A stretch of DNA of 64,000 bases from Paenibacillus harenae DSM 16969 (lineage in GTDB: Bacteria; Bacillota; Bacilli; Paenibacillales; Paenibacillaceae): contig NZ_AULV01000015.1 of assembly GCF_000422465.1 (NCBI RefSeq), positions 1-64,000 on the forward strand. Direction: 5' to 3'. The translations under genes and the position numbers were made by a program. The notes under the pieces are model-generated. The model did not search any database and was not told the DNA's origin. It saw only the letters and a program-made list of their open reading frames with translations. Positions 26,382-34,512 of this stretch are shown piece after piece. Every line of letters starts with the position of its first letter. Position 1 is the stretch's first letter.

Positions 26382-26773
26382 GCTTCCGGCGCCTCCTCGT
26401 ATGTCCGTTTGACCAGCAGCAGCAGCTCGTCGATCGGGACGTCGATTTTACGTACGGACGCCACGAACGCATGCACGGCTTCGCCGAGTAATTCCGACCT
26501 GATTTGATTAAGCAGCTCCGTATCGTTCGTGACCTTGCTGGGCGAATTGCCTTCCGTTATAATCAACCGCTGCTCCTCCATTTCCTTGTACGCTTTCTGT
26601 ACCGTGTTCGGGTTAATCTTCATCAGGCCGCCCAGCTCTCTTCGGGAGGGAATGACCTGACCCGGCAGCAGCTGCCCCGTAGCTATCCGTTCTTTGAAAT
26701 GCCGTACGACCTGCAAATAGACGGGATCTCTATTGTTGAACAAAATTTCTTTCCACCCACCGCTTGTGTTCAT
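26378..26773 (-). CDS. GntR-family (YtrA subfamily) repressor
   Basis: A 131-residue short GntR regulator: DPVYLQVVRHFKERIATGQLLPGQVIPSRRELGGLMKINPNTVQKAYKEMEEQRLI is the winged helix (residues 13-70), and a short helical tail of about 55 residues replaces an effector domain, as in YtrA. Start ATG at 26773 behind AGAGGTATCGCG; the frame extends 17 codons upstream over the operator. First gene of the operon. A near-perfect inverted repeat between its promoter and start is the probable operator, giving autorepression of the whole operon. Confidence 0.9.
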   Translation of the reverse strand: MNTSGGWKEILFNNRDPVYLQVVRHFKERIATGQLLPGQVIPSRRELGGLMKINPNTVQKAYKEMEEQRLIITEGNSPSKVTNDTELLNQIRSELLGEAVHAFVASVRKIDVPIDELLLLVKRTYEEAPEA

Positions 26774-26803
26774 CGCGATACCTCTCATTTCTAGCCAAGT
26801 GTG

Positions 26804-26819
26804 TGTACTAAGTAGTTCA
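26804..26819. promoter_or_regulatory. Probable YtrA-type operator
   Basis: TGTACTA-AG-TAGTTCA, an inverted repeat with one mismatch, placed 14 bases downstream of the -10 box and before the GntR start. YtrA-like repressors bind inverted TGTACTA-type half-sites, so this is the obvious site. Confidence 0.65.
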
Positions 26820-26833
26820 TACATCTAAGGTGT

Positions 26834-26862
26834 ATTATGCAGGTAATACGATAAAGTGTCAA
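26834..26862 (-). promoter_or_regulatory. Sigma-A promoter of the GntR-ABC operon
   Basis: On the minus strand TTGACA (26857-26862), 17 bases, CATAAT (26834-26839). Close to consensus, with the operator directly downstream. Confidence 0.8.
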
Positions 26863-26943
26863 CGTTTCCTGCGAAAAGGCAACTTTGAAGCTGTATAAGT
26901 CGATACCCGTTCGTTCGGGATGAGTTAAAACAAAAAACCGACT

Positions 26944-26961
26944 CCCCTGATCAATCAGGGG
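26944..26961 (-). terminator. Terminator of the glycerophosphodiester operon
   Basis: CCCCTGA/TCAGGGG stem with a 4-base loop, extended by CCGG/TCGG outside, followed on the minus strand by TTTTTTG and TTTT. It lies 20 bases past the last GDPD gene. Confidence 0.9.
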
Positions 26962-26981
26962 AACCGGTTCTTTCCTTCCAT

Positions 26982-27791
26982 TTAAGCCGGATAATCCGTA
27001 ATAATCCCGTCTACCCCCAGCTTCTTCATCCATCTCTCATCTTTCTCGCTGCGTATCGTCCAAGCCATGACCTTCCGGTCCCTGGCGTGGATTCTGGCTA
27101 TAAGCTTCTTGTCGATCAGCTCGAAATTATAGTTAATATAATCAGCGTAAGAAGCAAGCTCGTCCAGCGTTTCGTCCGAAAGCGGATGTTTATCCTTGTG
27201 GATGAGCACGCCAATCGGGATATCCGGCATCAGTTCATGCATGCGCCGCGTGGAATCGAAATCAAAGGATTGCAGCATCAAGCCTTCCAAGCGTCCATGC
27301 CGCTTTAATTCCTCCGCAAGCTTTTGTTCAAGTCCGGGGTACAGGTACGGCTCCTTGGTTTCGATCAGAATTCCGATTCTGCCGCCGAAGCGGTCAAGTA
27401 CTTCCCCGAGCGTCGAAATCGTTTCTTTCGAGTAACCGGGGTCATAGAAGCTCCCCGCATCCATGCGCTGAAGCTCCTTCAGCGCAAAATGATGGACGAA
27501 GCCCGATACGTTCGTCGTCCGGTCAAGCTTCGCGTCATGGATAACGACAAGCTCCCCGTCCTTGCTCATCCGCACATCAAGCTCGATGTAGTCGGCGCCA
27601 AGAAGCTCAGCCAGCTCGAAGGAAGCCATTGTATTCTCGGGGGCTAAGCCGGAGGCACCGCGGTGCGCGACAATCAGCGGCCCTTTCGCCGGGTTAGGAA
27701 TATAAGCGGAGAGGATTAACGCTGAACTGCATAGCAGCAGCAGCAGCAATCCGGCCTTGAGCCATACTAAGGAGATTTTACGTCCAGCCAT
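26982..27791 (-). CDS. Glycerophosphodiester phosphodiesterase, membrane-anchored or secreted
   Basis: A 269-residue GDPD preceded by a hydrophobic helix (about residues 6-28, LVWLKAGLLLLLLCSSALILSAY). The catalytic TIM barrel shows HRGASGLAPENT (His/Arg and Glu ligands), YIELDVRMSKDGELVVIHDAKLDRTTN (metal-binding E and D, catalytic His) and the C-terminal AWTIRSE...GVDGIITDYP. It hydrolyses glycerophosphodiesters to glycerol-3-phosphate and an alcohol, here outside the membrane. Start ATG at 27791 behind GGAGGAAGAGCG. Last gene of the nine-gene operon; the other GDPD, nine codons upstream, has no signal. Confidence 0.9.
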   Translation of the reverse strand: MAGRKISLVWLKAGLLLLLLCSSALILSAYIPNPAKGPLIVAHRGASGLAPENTMASFELAELLGADYIELDVRMSKDGELVVIHDAKLDRTTNVSGFVHHFALKELQRMDAGSFYDPGYSKETISTLGEVLDRFGGRIGILIETKEPYLYPGLEQKLAEELKRHGRLEGLMLQSFDFDSTRRMHELMPDIPIGVLIHKDKHPLSDETLDELASYADYINYNFELIDKKLIARIHARDRKVMAWTIRSEKDERWMKKLGVDGIITDYPA

Positions 27792-27824
27792 CGCTCTTCC
27801 TCCTCCTGTCCTCATTCCGCCGGC

Positions 27825-28565
27825 TTAGGAGGAAAGGGCATCTTGTCTGACAATACGCAGCAAGCGGTCCGGGCAGTTGGTCGTGATTCGCATATTCGGG
27901 TAATCGTGTACGATTCGGGCCAGCATCTCCGGCTCATCGACCGTCCATACTCCCATATCGATTCCGTTCATCGCCATTTCATCGACCAATGCGGGCGTGA
28001 CGAAAGCATGATGCATGGATACGCTGGCTGCCCCCGTGTAGCGAAGCTGATCGAGCAGAAGAGTCGGCTTGCCCATGAAAATCAAGCCCGTCTGGATGGC
28101 GGGCTCAAGCACCTTTACCAGCTTCATCGAATCATGATTGAAGGAAATAAGAACGACCTCTTCCTCCATGCCGTGCCGGCGGAAACACGCGATGACCGCT
28201 TCCTCGATGCCTTCGTATTCACCGCCCAATGCTTTGAGCTCCACATGCAGCTTGCAGCGTCCTTTCGCCAGCTCGAGCACTTCGTCAAGCGTCGGAATCC
28301 GCTCCTCTGCAAATTCCGGCGAGAACCAGCTGCCTGCATCCAATCGGCGCAGCTCCTCCAGCGTATGGGCCTTGATCGGCCCCGTTCCGCTGGATGTCCG
28401 GTTCAGCGTATGGTCATGCATAACGACAGGCACTCCGTCCTTGGAAAGATGCACATCCAGCTCTATGTTCGTAATGTCCGGCTCGGACAATGCCAGCCTG
28501 AAAGCCGCCATCGTATTCTCGGGCGCTTCTCCCGACCATCCGCGATGGGCAACGATTGTTATCAT
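27825..28565 (-). CDS. Glycerophosphodiester phosphodiesterase, cytoplasmic
   Basis: A 246-residue GDPD without signal peptide: HRGWSGEAPENTMAAF, IELDVHLSKDGVPVVMHDHTLNRTSSGTG, KLHVELKA and the closing GVWTVDEPEML are the family landmarks. It would release glycerol-3-phosphate from imported glycerophosphodiesters. The start is uncertain: ATG at 28565 or four codons upstream at 28577, both near GGATGGAAAGGAT. With its secreted neighbour it gives the operon diesterase activity on both sides of the membrane. Confidence 0.9.
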   Translation of the reverse strand: MITIVAHRGWSGEAPENTMAAFRLALSEPDITNIELDVHLSKDGVPVVMHDHTLNRTSSGTGPIKAHTLEELRRLDAGSWFSPEFAEERIPTLDEVLELAKGRCKLHVELKALGGEYEGIEEAVIACFRRHGMEEEVVLISFNHDSMKLVKVLEPAIQTGLIFMGKPTLLLDQLRYTGAASVSMHHAFVTPALVDEMAMNGIDMGVWTVDEPEMLARIVHDYPNMRITTNCPDRLLRIVRQDALSS

Positions 28566-28589
28566 TATCCTTTCCATCCTTTCATTTCT

Positions 28590-29522
28590 TTATTTGACGC
28601 CGTTATACACGAATGCTTTAATAATTTGCCGCTGCGATAAGAAGAATACGACCAGAATGGGCGCCACCAGAATCAAATTGCCGGCCATCAGCGTATTCCA
28701 GGTCGCGACGCCTTCCACATCCCTGATCTTTGCGATGCCGAGCGGCAGCGTTCTCGCCGTCTCATTCGTCGTCATGACGAGCGGCCAGAAGTAGTCGTTC
28801 CAATGAGCAATGAAGCTGAATAAGGCAAAGGTAACGAGCACCGGTTTAACCATCGGCACCATAATTTGAACAATGATTTTCCACTCGGCCGCCTGATCGA
28901 GGCGAGCCGCTTCAATCAGCTCATCCGAGATTTGCATGAACGCCTGCCGAAGCAGGAAGATGCCGAAAGCGCTCGAAGCGAACGGAAGAATGAGACCAAG
29001 ATGCGTGTTTAACAGTTTGAAGGCGCTCAGTTCCAAGTAGACCGGCAGGAAAATAAGCTGAGCCGGAATCATCAGCGTGACCATGACGATCCCGAACAGA
29101 AAGCCTGAGCCTTTGAACTTATAGCGGGCGAAGGCGAATGAAGCCGGAATAATCGTCAGCATTTGAAGAATCAGAATGCCGACTGCAATGACCACGCTGT
29201 TCACGAAATAGCTGAGAAAAGGCCCCGTGTTCCAAGCGTCGGCATAATTCTGCCAGACGAAATTTTCCGGTATCCATACCGGCGGGAATATCATCGTCTC
29301 CGGCAGCGTCTTCAGCGATGTGGAAATCATCCAGACAAAAGGCATAGCGAAGACAAGCACCAGCCCCAGCATACCGGCAACATTAATGACCTGCAGCACA
29401 GCCCGCAGTGCTTTGCGAAGCACCGCTTTGCCGCTGCGGACATCGGCCCGCTTGCCCTCGGCTGCGGTTCCGATCGAAGCGCTGCCGATCGTACGGTTTA
29501 CGGCTTTCAACATTTTCACCAC
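28590..29522 (-). CDS. ABC sugar-type permease, UgpE/MalG family
   Basis: A 310-residue permease with six helices and the EAA loop ELIEAARLDQAAEWKIIVQIMVPMVKPVLV (about residues 200-228), which contacts the ATPase. The long, polar N-terminal arm (about 40 residues) is unusual for UgpE. The GTG at 29522 lies one base past the stop of the upstream permease; ATG at 29513 is an alternative. With the next gene it forms the membrane channel of a CUT1-type importer. Substrate is inferred from context to be glycerol-3-phosphate or a glycerophosphodiester. Confidence 0.9.
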   Translation of the reverse strand: MVKMLKAVNRTIGSASIGTAAEGKRADVRSGKAVLRKALRAVLQVINVAGMLGLVLVFAMPFVWMISTSLKTLPETMIFPPVWIPENFVWQNYADAWNTGPFLSYFVNSVVIAVGILILQMLTIIPASFAFARYKFKGSGFLFGIVMVTLMIPAQLIFLPVYLELSAFKLLNTHLGLILPFASSAFGIFLLRQAFMQISDELIEAARLDQAAEWKIIVQIMVPMVKPVLVTFALFSFIAHWNDYFWPLVMTTNETARTLPLGIAKIRDVEGVATWNTLMAGNLILVAPILVVFFLSQRQIIKAFVYNGVK

Positions 29523-29525
29523 TTT

Positions 29526-30398
29526 CTAACGGTAATGAACGCGATTCGACAACAGCTTGAAATAGATGATCGTCAAGATTCCCACAATGACCAGCAGGAT
29601 AACGCCGGACGCGGAGGCATAGCCGATCTTGAAGAAGCGGAAGCCGTATTCATAGATGTAATACACGAGCGTACTGGTGGAATTGACCGGTCCGCCCTGC
29701 GTCATAATCGCGATCGTCTCGAACACCTGGAACGAGCCGATCATGTTGATGATGACGAGGAAGAAGATCGTCGGCGACAGCATCGGCAGAATCAGCTTCG
29801 AGAACGTTGTCCAAGGCTTGGAACGGTCCAGCGAAGCCGCCTCATAAATGTCCGCAGGGATGCTCTGCAGACCCGCGATAAAGACAAGCGCGTTGTACCC
29901 GAGCCCCTTCCAGACCGCAACCATGACAAGCGAGACAAGCGACGTGCCCGGATGGGACAGCCACTGCAGCTTCTCGAAGCCTGCAAGCCCGATTACCCAA
30001 TTAAGCAGCCCGTACTCGGGGTCCATCAGCCAGCTCCACAGCAGCGAAATCGACACGAGCGAAATAATATGCGGACTGAAGATGGCGCCCTGCACGAAGC
30101 CGTGGAAGAAGCTCTTCCGGTTAAGCCACAGCGCAAGCAGCAGGGCAAGGCCGGTCGTCAGCGTTACGGTCAGCACCGTATAGATCGTCGTATTGGAAAG
30201 CACCTTGCGGAAATCCTCATCTGCCAATAGATCCGCGAAATTTTGCAACCCCACATATGTCTTGGTCGGACTGACAAAGTTCCAGTCAAATAAACTCAAA
30301 TACATCATGTAGAAAATCGGGTAAATAAAAAATAATGAAAAGATAATAATTGCCGGTGCAACCATCCCGTAGGGACGAAGCTTATGCCATAAGGTCAT
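29526..30398 (-). CDS. ABC sugar-type permease, UgpA/MalF family
   Basis: A 290-residue permease with six helices and the EAA loop DIYEAASLDRSKPWTTFSKLILPMLSPTIF (about residues 192-221). First helix YGMVAPAIIIFSLFFIYPIFYMMYLSLFDWNF is standard for UgpA/MalF. Start ATG at 30398 behind GGGGGGATCTGAC, one base after the ATPase stop, so translation is coupled. Partner of the UgpE-like permease downstream. Confidence 0.9.
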   Translation of the reverse strand: MTLWHKLRPYGMVAPAIIIFSLFFIYPIFYMMYLSLFDWNFVSPTKTYVGLQNFADLLADEDFRKVLSNTTIYTVLTVTLTTGLALLLALWLNRKSFFHGFVQGAIFSPHIISLVSISLLWSWLMDPEYGLLNWVIGLAGFEKLQWLSHPGTSLVSLVMVAVWKGLGYNALVFIAGLQSIPADIYEAASLDRSKPWTTFSKLILPMLSPTIFFLVIINMIGSFQVFETIAIMTQGGPVNSTSTLVYYIYEYGFRFFKIGYASASGVILLVIVGILTIIYFKLLSNRVHYR

Positions 30399-30399
30399 G

Positions 30400-31473
30400 T
30401 CAGATCCCCCCGACGGTTGCCAGCTGCTTCCGGTTCGCCTGGACGCCCGAGCGCAATCTCTCCCCGCTAAGGCCGAAATAATAAAGATGCTCGTAAGGGA
30501 TTGTGACCTTCACGTGGTCGGCAGTGACGACGGGCGCAAGGAAGGTCTTGACGAAGAACACGCCGCTTCGCGATTGGATCTGATAAATTTGCTCCGCTCC
30601 CAGACTTTCGCGGGTCAGAATTTCGCCTTCTACGGTATAGCCTTCGCTATCCGGGCCCGCGTTAATGAGCGCTTGCTCCGGACGGAAGCCGACATAGCCG
30701 ATGCCGACGCTCGCCTGAATATCCAGTCCCTGAGCATCCCGCATTTGCATCGTATTCATAGCCGGCGTCCCAATAAACTCCGCCGTAAACAAGTTCTCCG
30801 GATCGTGATAGAGCTTCATCGGAGAATCGGCTTGCTGGATGACTCCTTTGTTCATGACGACGATCTCGTCGCCCATGGACATCGCTTCCACTTGATCATG
30901 CGTGACATAAACAAAGGTCGTGCCGAGCCGCTTATGGAGCTGAATCAGCTCCGTCCGCATTTGGTTGCGCAGCTTCGCGTCCAGATTGGAGAGCGGCTCG
31001 TCAAGAATAAATACCTTCGGCTGCTTCACCATCGCGCGCGCCAAGGCAACGCGCTGGCGCTGCCCTCCGGAGAGGTTCTGCGGCTTCTTGTCCAAATGGG
31101 GCGTTAATCCGACGATTTCCGAAATATCCTTCACCAGCTTATCGCGCTCGCCTCTGGCAACGCCGCGGTTCTTCAGCCCGAATTCGATATTGCCCCGCAC
31201 GCTCATCGTCGGATAGAGCGCGTAGTTCTGGAACACCATGGCCACATCCCGCATGCCCGGCGGCGTATCGTTCACGCAGGTGTCATCGATCCAGATCTCC
31301 CCGTCGGACTGCTTCTCGAGCCCCGCCACCATGCGCAGCGTCGTTGATTTCCCGCAGCCGGACGGGCCGACGAGAACCGTGAACGAACCGTCCTTGATCG
31401 TCAGATTCAGGTTCTGAATAACCGTGTCATCCTTGAACTTCTTGCTTATATTTTTCAGCTCGATCTTCGCCAT
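30400..31473 (-). CDS. ABC transporter ATPase, UgpC/MsmK/MalK family
   Basis: A 357-residue CUT1 ATPase: Walker A GPSGCGKST (36-44), signature LSGGQRQRVALARAMVKQPKVFILDEPLSNLDAKLR with Walker B, H-loop VTHDQVEAM, and a C-terminal TOBE-type regulatory domain (about 235-357, YVGFRPEQALI). It would power the UgpA/E-like permeases. Its 5' end overlaps the end of the HAD gene by 47 bases in another frame, an unusually long overlap, but the start MAKIELKNISKKF is the family's normal N-terminus behind GGAGGAG. Confidence 0.92.
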   Translation of the reverse strand: MAKIELKNISKKFKDDTVIQNLNLTIKDGSFTVLVGPSGCGKSTTLRMVAGLEKQSDGEIWIDDTCVNDTPPGMRDVAMVFQNYALYPTMSVRGNIEFGLKNRGVARGERDKLVKDISEIVGLTPHLDKKPQNLSGGQRQRVALARAMVKQPKVFILDEPLSNLDAKLRNQMRTELIQLHKRLGTTFVYVTHDQVEAMSMGDEIVVMNKGVIQQADSPMKLYHDPENLFTAEFIGTPAMNTMQMRDAQGLDIQASVGIGYVGFRPEQALINAGPDSEGYTVEGEILTRESLGAEQIYQIQSRSGVFFVKTFLAPVVTADHVKVTIPYEHLYYFGLSGERLRSGVQANRKQLATVGGI

Positions 31474-32338
31474 CCGGCAATCTCCTCCTTGTTATTTCTT
31501 CCTGAATCGATCGCATGAGCCGCTCCAGCTCATCCAGCCCGGTTAGCCGCAAATCCCATGCTTCCGCATCGCTGCTCGGGTAAGGGGAAATAAAGCAGGT
31601 TCTGCCGCCCAGCCGCTTGACCGGGTGCAGATCGTTCCACGGGTTATCGCCAACCGATAAAATTTCATGCGCCTCATAACCCTGCTCCAGCAGGGAAGCG
31701 AAGTAGGTCCGAATACCAAGCGGCTTCTCCGCCCCGCAGTACACTTCTTCGAACAGGTGGCGAATCTGCATATAATTCAGAAATTCGATGCCGGACTCCA
31801 GATACGTGTTGGTCATGAGTACCCGTCTGTCGACAGCCGTCAGCTCGCCGATCGCTTGGAACAAGCTGCTGCTGAAAGCGAAGCGGTGAGGCTCCTGCAC
31901 CATCTCCCGGCGCACCCGTTCAAAGGCGGCCTTCGTCTTCTCGTCAGGTATCCGGTATTTACGGCCGATGATGGCAGCAATCCCCCAAGGATCGCCGATA
32001 GGTATCAAATGCTCCGCCTGTGTCGGCAATTGCCCATACTCGCCGGCCCGATCGCCGATTGCGGCGCCATCCCATTGATAGCCCTGAACGAAGCTTTGCT
32101 CCTTCCGAATCAATGCCACATCGTCCCGCTTATGATAGAAATGACCGATTTGAAAAGGATGCTCACCGGTTAGAATAGCTCTTCCCGCCCTGATCGCCGA
32201 CTCGGTCTCGTGCTCATGCTCCGAACCTTCCAGCTGATAGCGGATGTAACGGTCGAGGAATGTATCCTCCTGATAGAGCGTGCCGTCCATATCGAAAATA
32301 ACGACTTTAATCCCGGACAACCACTTCATGTTGGACAT
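31427..32338 (-). CDS. HAD-superfamily hydrolase
   Basis: A 303-residue HAD phosphatase with motif I FDMDGTLY (residues 14-21, nucleophile and acid/base aspartates), motif II in RRVLMTNTYLESG, and motifs III/IV in EKPLGIRTYF and ILSVGDNPWNDLHPVKRLGG. The cap is large and C1-like (residues 25-165). Set inside a glycerophosphodiester operon, it may dephosphorylate glycerol-3-phosphate or a related imported phosphate; that is inference. The last 16 codons overlap the ATPase gene. Start ATG at 32338, with a second ATG three codons on. Confidence 0.85.
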   Translation of the reverse strand: MSNMKWLSGIKVVIFDMDGTLYQEDTFLDRYIRYQLEGSEHEHETESAIRAGRAILTGEHPFQIGHFYHKRDDVALIRKEQSFVQGYQWDGAAIGDRAGEYGQLPTQAEHLIPIGDPWGIAAIIGRKYRIPDEKTKAAFERVRREMVQEPHRFAFSSSLFQAIGELTAVDRRVLMTNTYLESGIEFLNYMQIRHLFEEVYCGAEKPLGIRTYFASLLEQGYEAHEILSVGDNPWNDLHPVKRLGGRTCFISPYPSSDAEAWDLRLTGLDELERLMRSIQEEITRRRLPDGEDRAEKYKQEVQG

Positions 32339-32364
32339 ATTCCGTTAACCCTCTCTCGCTTCGA

Positions 32365-33693
32365 TTATTTGCCGAGCTGCTTATTCGCCTTCTCCGCCGC
32401 CGCGTTTAAAGCATCCTGCGGGCTTGTGTTCGGATCGAGAATCGCCTTTTCGATCGCTTCCTTGATAAAATTCGCAACCTCAGGATAAGCGCTCTCCATC
32501 GGACGCGGTCTTGCATACTCCAATTGATCGACGGCTACCTTGTACTGAGGGAACTCTTTGAAATGCGTCTGCAGCTCTTCCGTTTCGAGAGCGGACATAC
32601 GAGTCGGCAAGTAACCGGTATTTTTGTGCTGGTAGATCGTGTTTTCCTTGGATGTCATCCATTTCAAAAATTCCCAAGCGGCTTCCTTCTGTTCCGTGCT
32701 GCCTTTGGATGTCATGACGAGCTGGCAGCCGCCTGTCGGCACGCCGTAATCTTTGTTAGCCGGCATGAACGCCGTAACCAATTCGAAATTGTTGCCTTTT
32801 GCAATTTCCAGGCTTCCGTTCACGCCTGCGGTGGAGCCGAATTTGAACGCCGACATTTGGTTCGACCAATCCTTATCCGCTGTAGCTCCCGCTTCATCGC
32901 CTACCGGTATTTTAATAAGCCCTTCGCTAGCCATACGCTTCCAGAATTCTACCGGAGCCACGCCTTCAGGCGAATTGAATGCAGCCGTCTTCCCGTCTTC
33001 GCTCAGCATTTGGCCGCCGCTTTGCGCAACCAGCGCTTCGTAATACCAAATATCTGCAGGCATCGTCATGCCGATCTTGCCTTTTTCCTTCAGTACGCGG
33101 GAATATTCCTCGAGCTCATCCCACGACTTCGGACCTTCCGGATCAAGGCCGGCGTCCTTCAGCATCGTAACGTTTTTATACAAAATCGGCGTGCTGCGCA
33201 TGAAAGGAAGCCCGTACAGCTTCTCGTCCACATAGGCGTTCCCCATCAAGCCGGGATTAAAGTCATCCAGCTGGAGCTGCTCCGCATCTCTTTCCGCGTA
33301 AGTTGTCAGCTCCTCCAGCATGCCCGAGCGGGCAAATACGCCGGTCGACGCGATTTCAAGATCCGTTACCGCCGGCGCGTTGCCTGCTGCGAACGCTGCT
33401 TGCACTTTGGCATGCAGATCGTTGTAGTTGCCTTGAAACTCAGCTACCACTTCAATGCGGTCCTGCGACTTGTTAAATTCATCGACCATATGCAGCTTGG
33501 CTTTCTCGATCTTATCTCCGAAAGCGTACCAATACTTAATGACCATTTTCTCGGAAGAACCTGAATTCGCGCCTCCCGTATTACCCGCAGCATTCGTCGC
33601 GCCGGCATTTCCACCCGCACCGTTTGTTCCGCAAGCCGCCAATACAACTACCATGAAGACCGCAAGCGTCAGTGCCGTTAGCTTTTTAATCAT
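32365..33693 (-). CDS. Solute-binding lipoprotein, UgpB-like
   Basis: A 442-residue extracellular binding protein of the CUT1 family. Lipobox VVLAAC with Cys21, a low-complexity Gly/Ala/Asn linker to about residue 50, then the SBP_bac fold (MVIKYWYAFGDKIEKAKLHMVDEFNKSQDRIEV; YGLPFMRSTPILYKNVTML; WEFLKWMTSKENTIYQHKNTGYLPTR). The ending resembles UgpB, which binds glycerol-3-phosphate and glycerophosphodiesters. Start ATG at 33693 behind GGAGAAAAGGACA; GTG at 33708 is less likely. A terminator hairpin precedes the gene, and the GlpP gene is just upstream. Confidence 0.9.
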   Translation of the reverse strand: MIKKLTALTLAVFMVVVLAACGTNGAGGNAGATNAAGNTGGANSGSSEKMVIKYWYAFGDKIEKAKLHMVDEFNKSQDRIEVVAEFQGNYNDLHAKVQAAFAAGNAPAVTDLEIASTGVFARSGMLEELTTYAERDAEQLQLDDFNPGLMGNAYVDEKLYGLPFMRSTPILYKNVTMLKDAGLDPEGPKSWDELEEYSRVLKEKGKIGMTMPADIWYYEALVAQSGGQMLSEDGKTAAFNSPEGVAPVEFWKRMASEGLIKIPVGDEAGATADKDWSNQMSAFKFGSTAGVNGSLEIAKGNNFELVTAFMPANKDYGVPTGGCQLVMTSKGSTEQKEAAWEFLKWMTSKENTIYQHKNTGYLPTRMSALETEELQTHFKEFPQYKVAVDQLEYARPRPMESAYPEVANFIKEAIEKAILDPNTSPQDALNAAAEKANKQLGK

Positions 33694-33744
33694 TGTCCTT
33701 TTCTCCACCTTTTCTTTGATTAAATGTGAGGTCGTAACAACAAA

Positions 33745-33795
33745 GAAACCTTAATCCGGCCGCAGACTTTAGCGTCCGCGGCTGATTAAGGTTTC
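33745..33795 (-). promoter_or_regulatory. Terminator in the ugpB leader, probable GlpP antitermination target
   Basis: GAAACCTTAATC (33745-33756) pairs perfectly with GATTAAGGTTTC (33784-33795), and an inner GCCGC/GCGGC plus AGAC/GTCC stem completes a hairpin of some 20 base pairs. On the minus strand TTTGTTGTT follows. It lies between the glpP-like gene and ugpB, about 50 bases before the ugpB start, so it would stop transcription into the transporter genes unless relieved. GlpP relieves exactly such terminators in the glpFK, glpD and glpTQ leaders of B. subtilis when glycerol-3-phosphate is present. Confidence 0.75.
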
Positions 33796-33860
33796 TCCAT
33801 TGCTCCAACCCATTGCTATTTACTTTTCATATTGATCATAAGGGACGACTATTAAATCTA

Positions 33861-33874
33861 TGTTATCGCTTTGC
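33861..33874. promoter_or_regulatory. Possible cre (CcpA) site
   Basis: GCAAAGCGATAACA on the minus strand matches the cre consensus TGWAANCGNTNWCA except at the first two positions. It sits upstream of the ugpB leader terminator, where catabolite repression of the transporter genes would make sense. Confidence 0.35.
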
Positions 33875-33879
33875 TAAGA

Positions 33880-34509
33880 TTATATAAATTTCCGGAGCTT
33901 CTTCTGCTCTTGGAAAGAATAAGACCCCTTCCAAAGCTCGGGCTTGGATGACGAGATCGCCGCCGCCCCGTTCCGCAGGCATTCTTGCGCCTGGCTTTCG
34001 TCGAACAATAAACCTCCGGTAATAATCGGGAGCGAGGTGAAAGCCTTCACCATACCGATCATTTCGGGAATGCGGGCCGGCATCACCTCGATAATGTCCG
34101 GCTCGGTCTGGCAGAGGCTCTTCGCGATATTATCCAGCCCTTCCGTATCGACAAGGAAAAAACGCTGAATCGTAATCAGCCCCATCTTCTTGGCGGTCTT
34201 TACGACATTGGTTTTGGTCGAAATGATGCCGGCAGGCTTGATGACCTTTGCCAAATAATCGAGACCGTAGATATCGGTGTTCAAGCCTCCGATTTTCTCC
34301 AGATGGAGGAAGACCGGTATTTGATGCTCCTTGAACACGTCCACGTAGCCCTTCAATACCCCGATATGGCCGGTTAACAGAAATACGCCGCTTAATTGGT
34401 TGCGCAGCGCCAAGGCTGTCTCGATATGCTTCGGCTCCTTGATGGAAGCGATCATTCGATGCGCGGCCAAGCCTTTGAAGAACTGGTCATGAGGAGTGAT
34501 GCTCTTCAT
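33880..34509 (-). CDS. glpP: Glycerol-3-phosphate-responsive antiterminator GlpP
   Basis: A 209-residue TIM-barrel-like protein matching GlpP: FKGLAAHRMIASIKEPKHIETAL, VFLLTGHIGVLKGYVDVFKEHQIPVFLHLEKIGGL, GLDYLAKVIKPAGIISTKTNVVKTAKKMGLITIQRFFLVDTEGL, DIIEVMPARIPEM and the closing PIITGGLLFDESQ...GAAAISSSK. GlpP binds leader RNA in the presence of glycerol-3-phosphate and prevents termination. It sits directly upstream of the terminator before ugpB and three bases after the phosphoesterase gene. Start ATG at 34509 behind AAGGAGGATAAGTC. Confidence 0.92.
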   Translation of the reverse strand: MKSITPHDQFFKGLAAHRMIASIKEPKHIETALALRNQLSGVFLLTGHIGVLKGYVDVFKEHQIPVFLHLEKIGGLNTDIYGLDYLAKVIKPAGIISTKTNVVKTAKKMGLITIQRFFLVDTEGLDNIAKSLCQTEPDIIEVMPARIPEMIGMVKAFTSLPIITGGLLFDESQAQECLRNGAAAISSSKPELWKGSYSFQEQKKLRKFI

Positions 34510-34512
34510 GAC

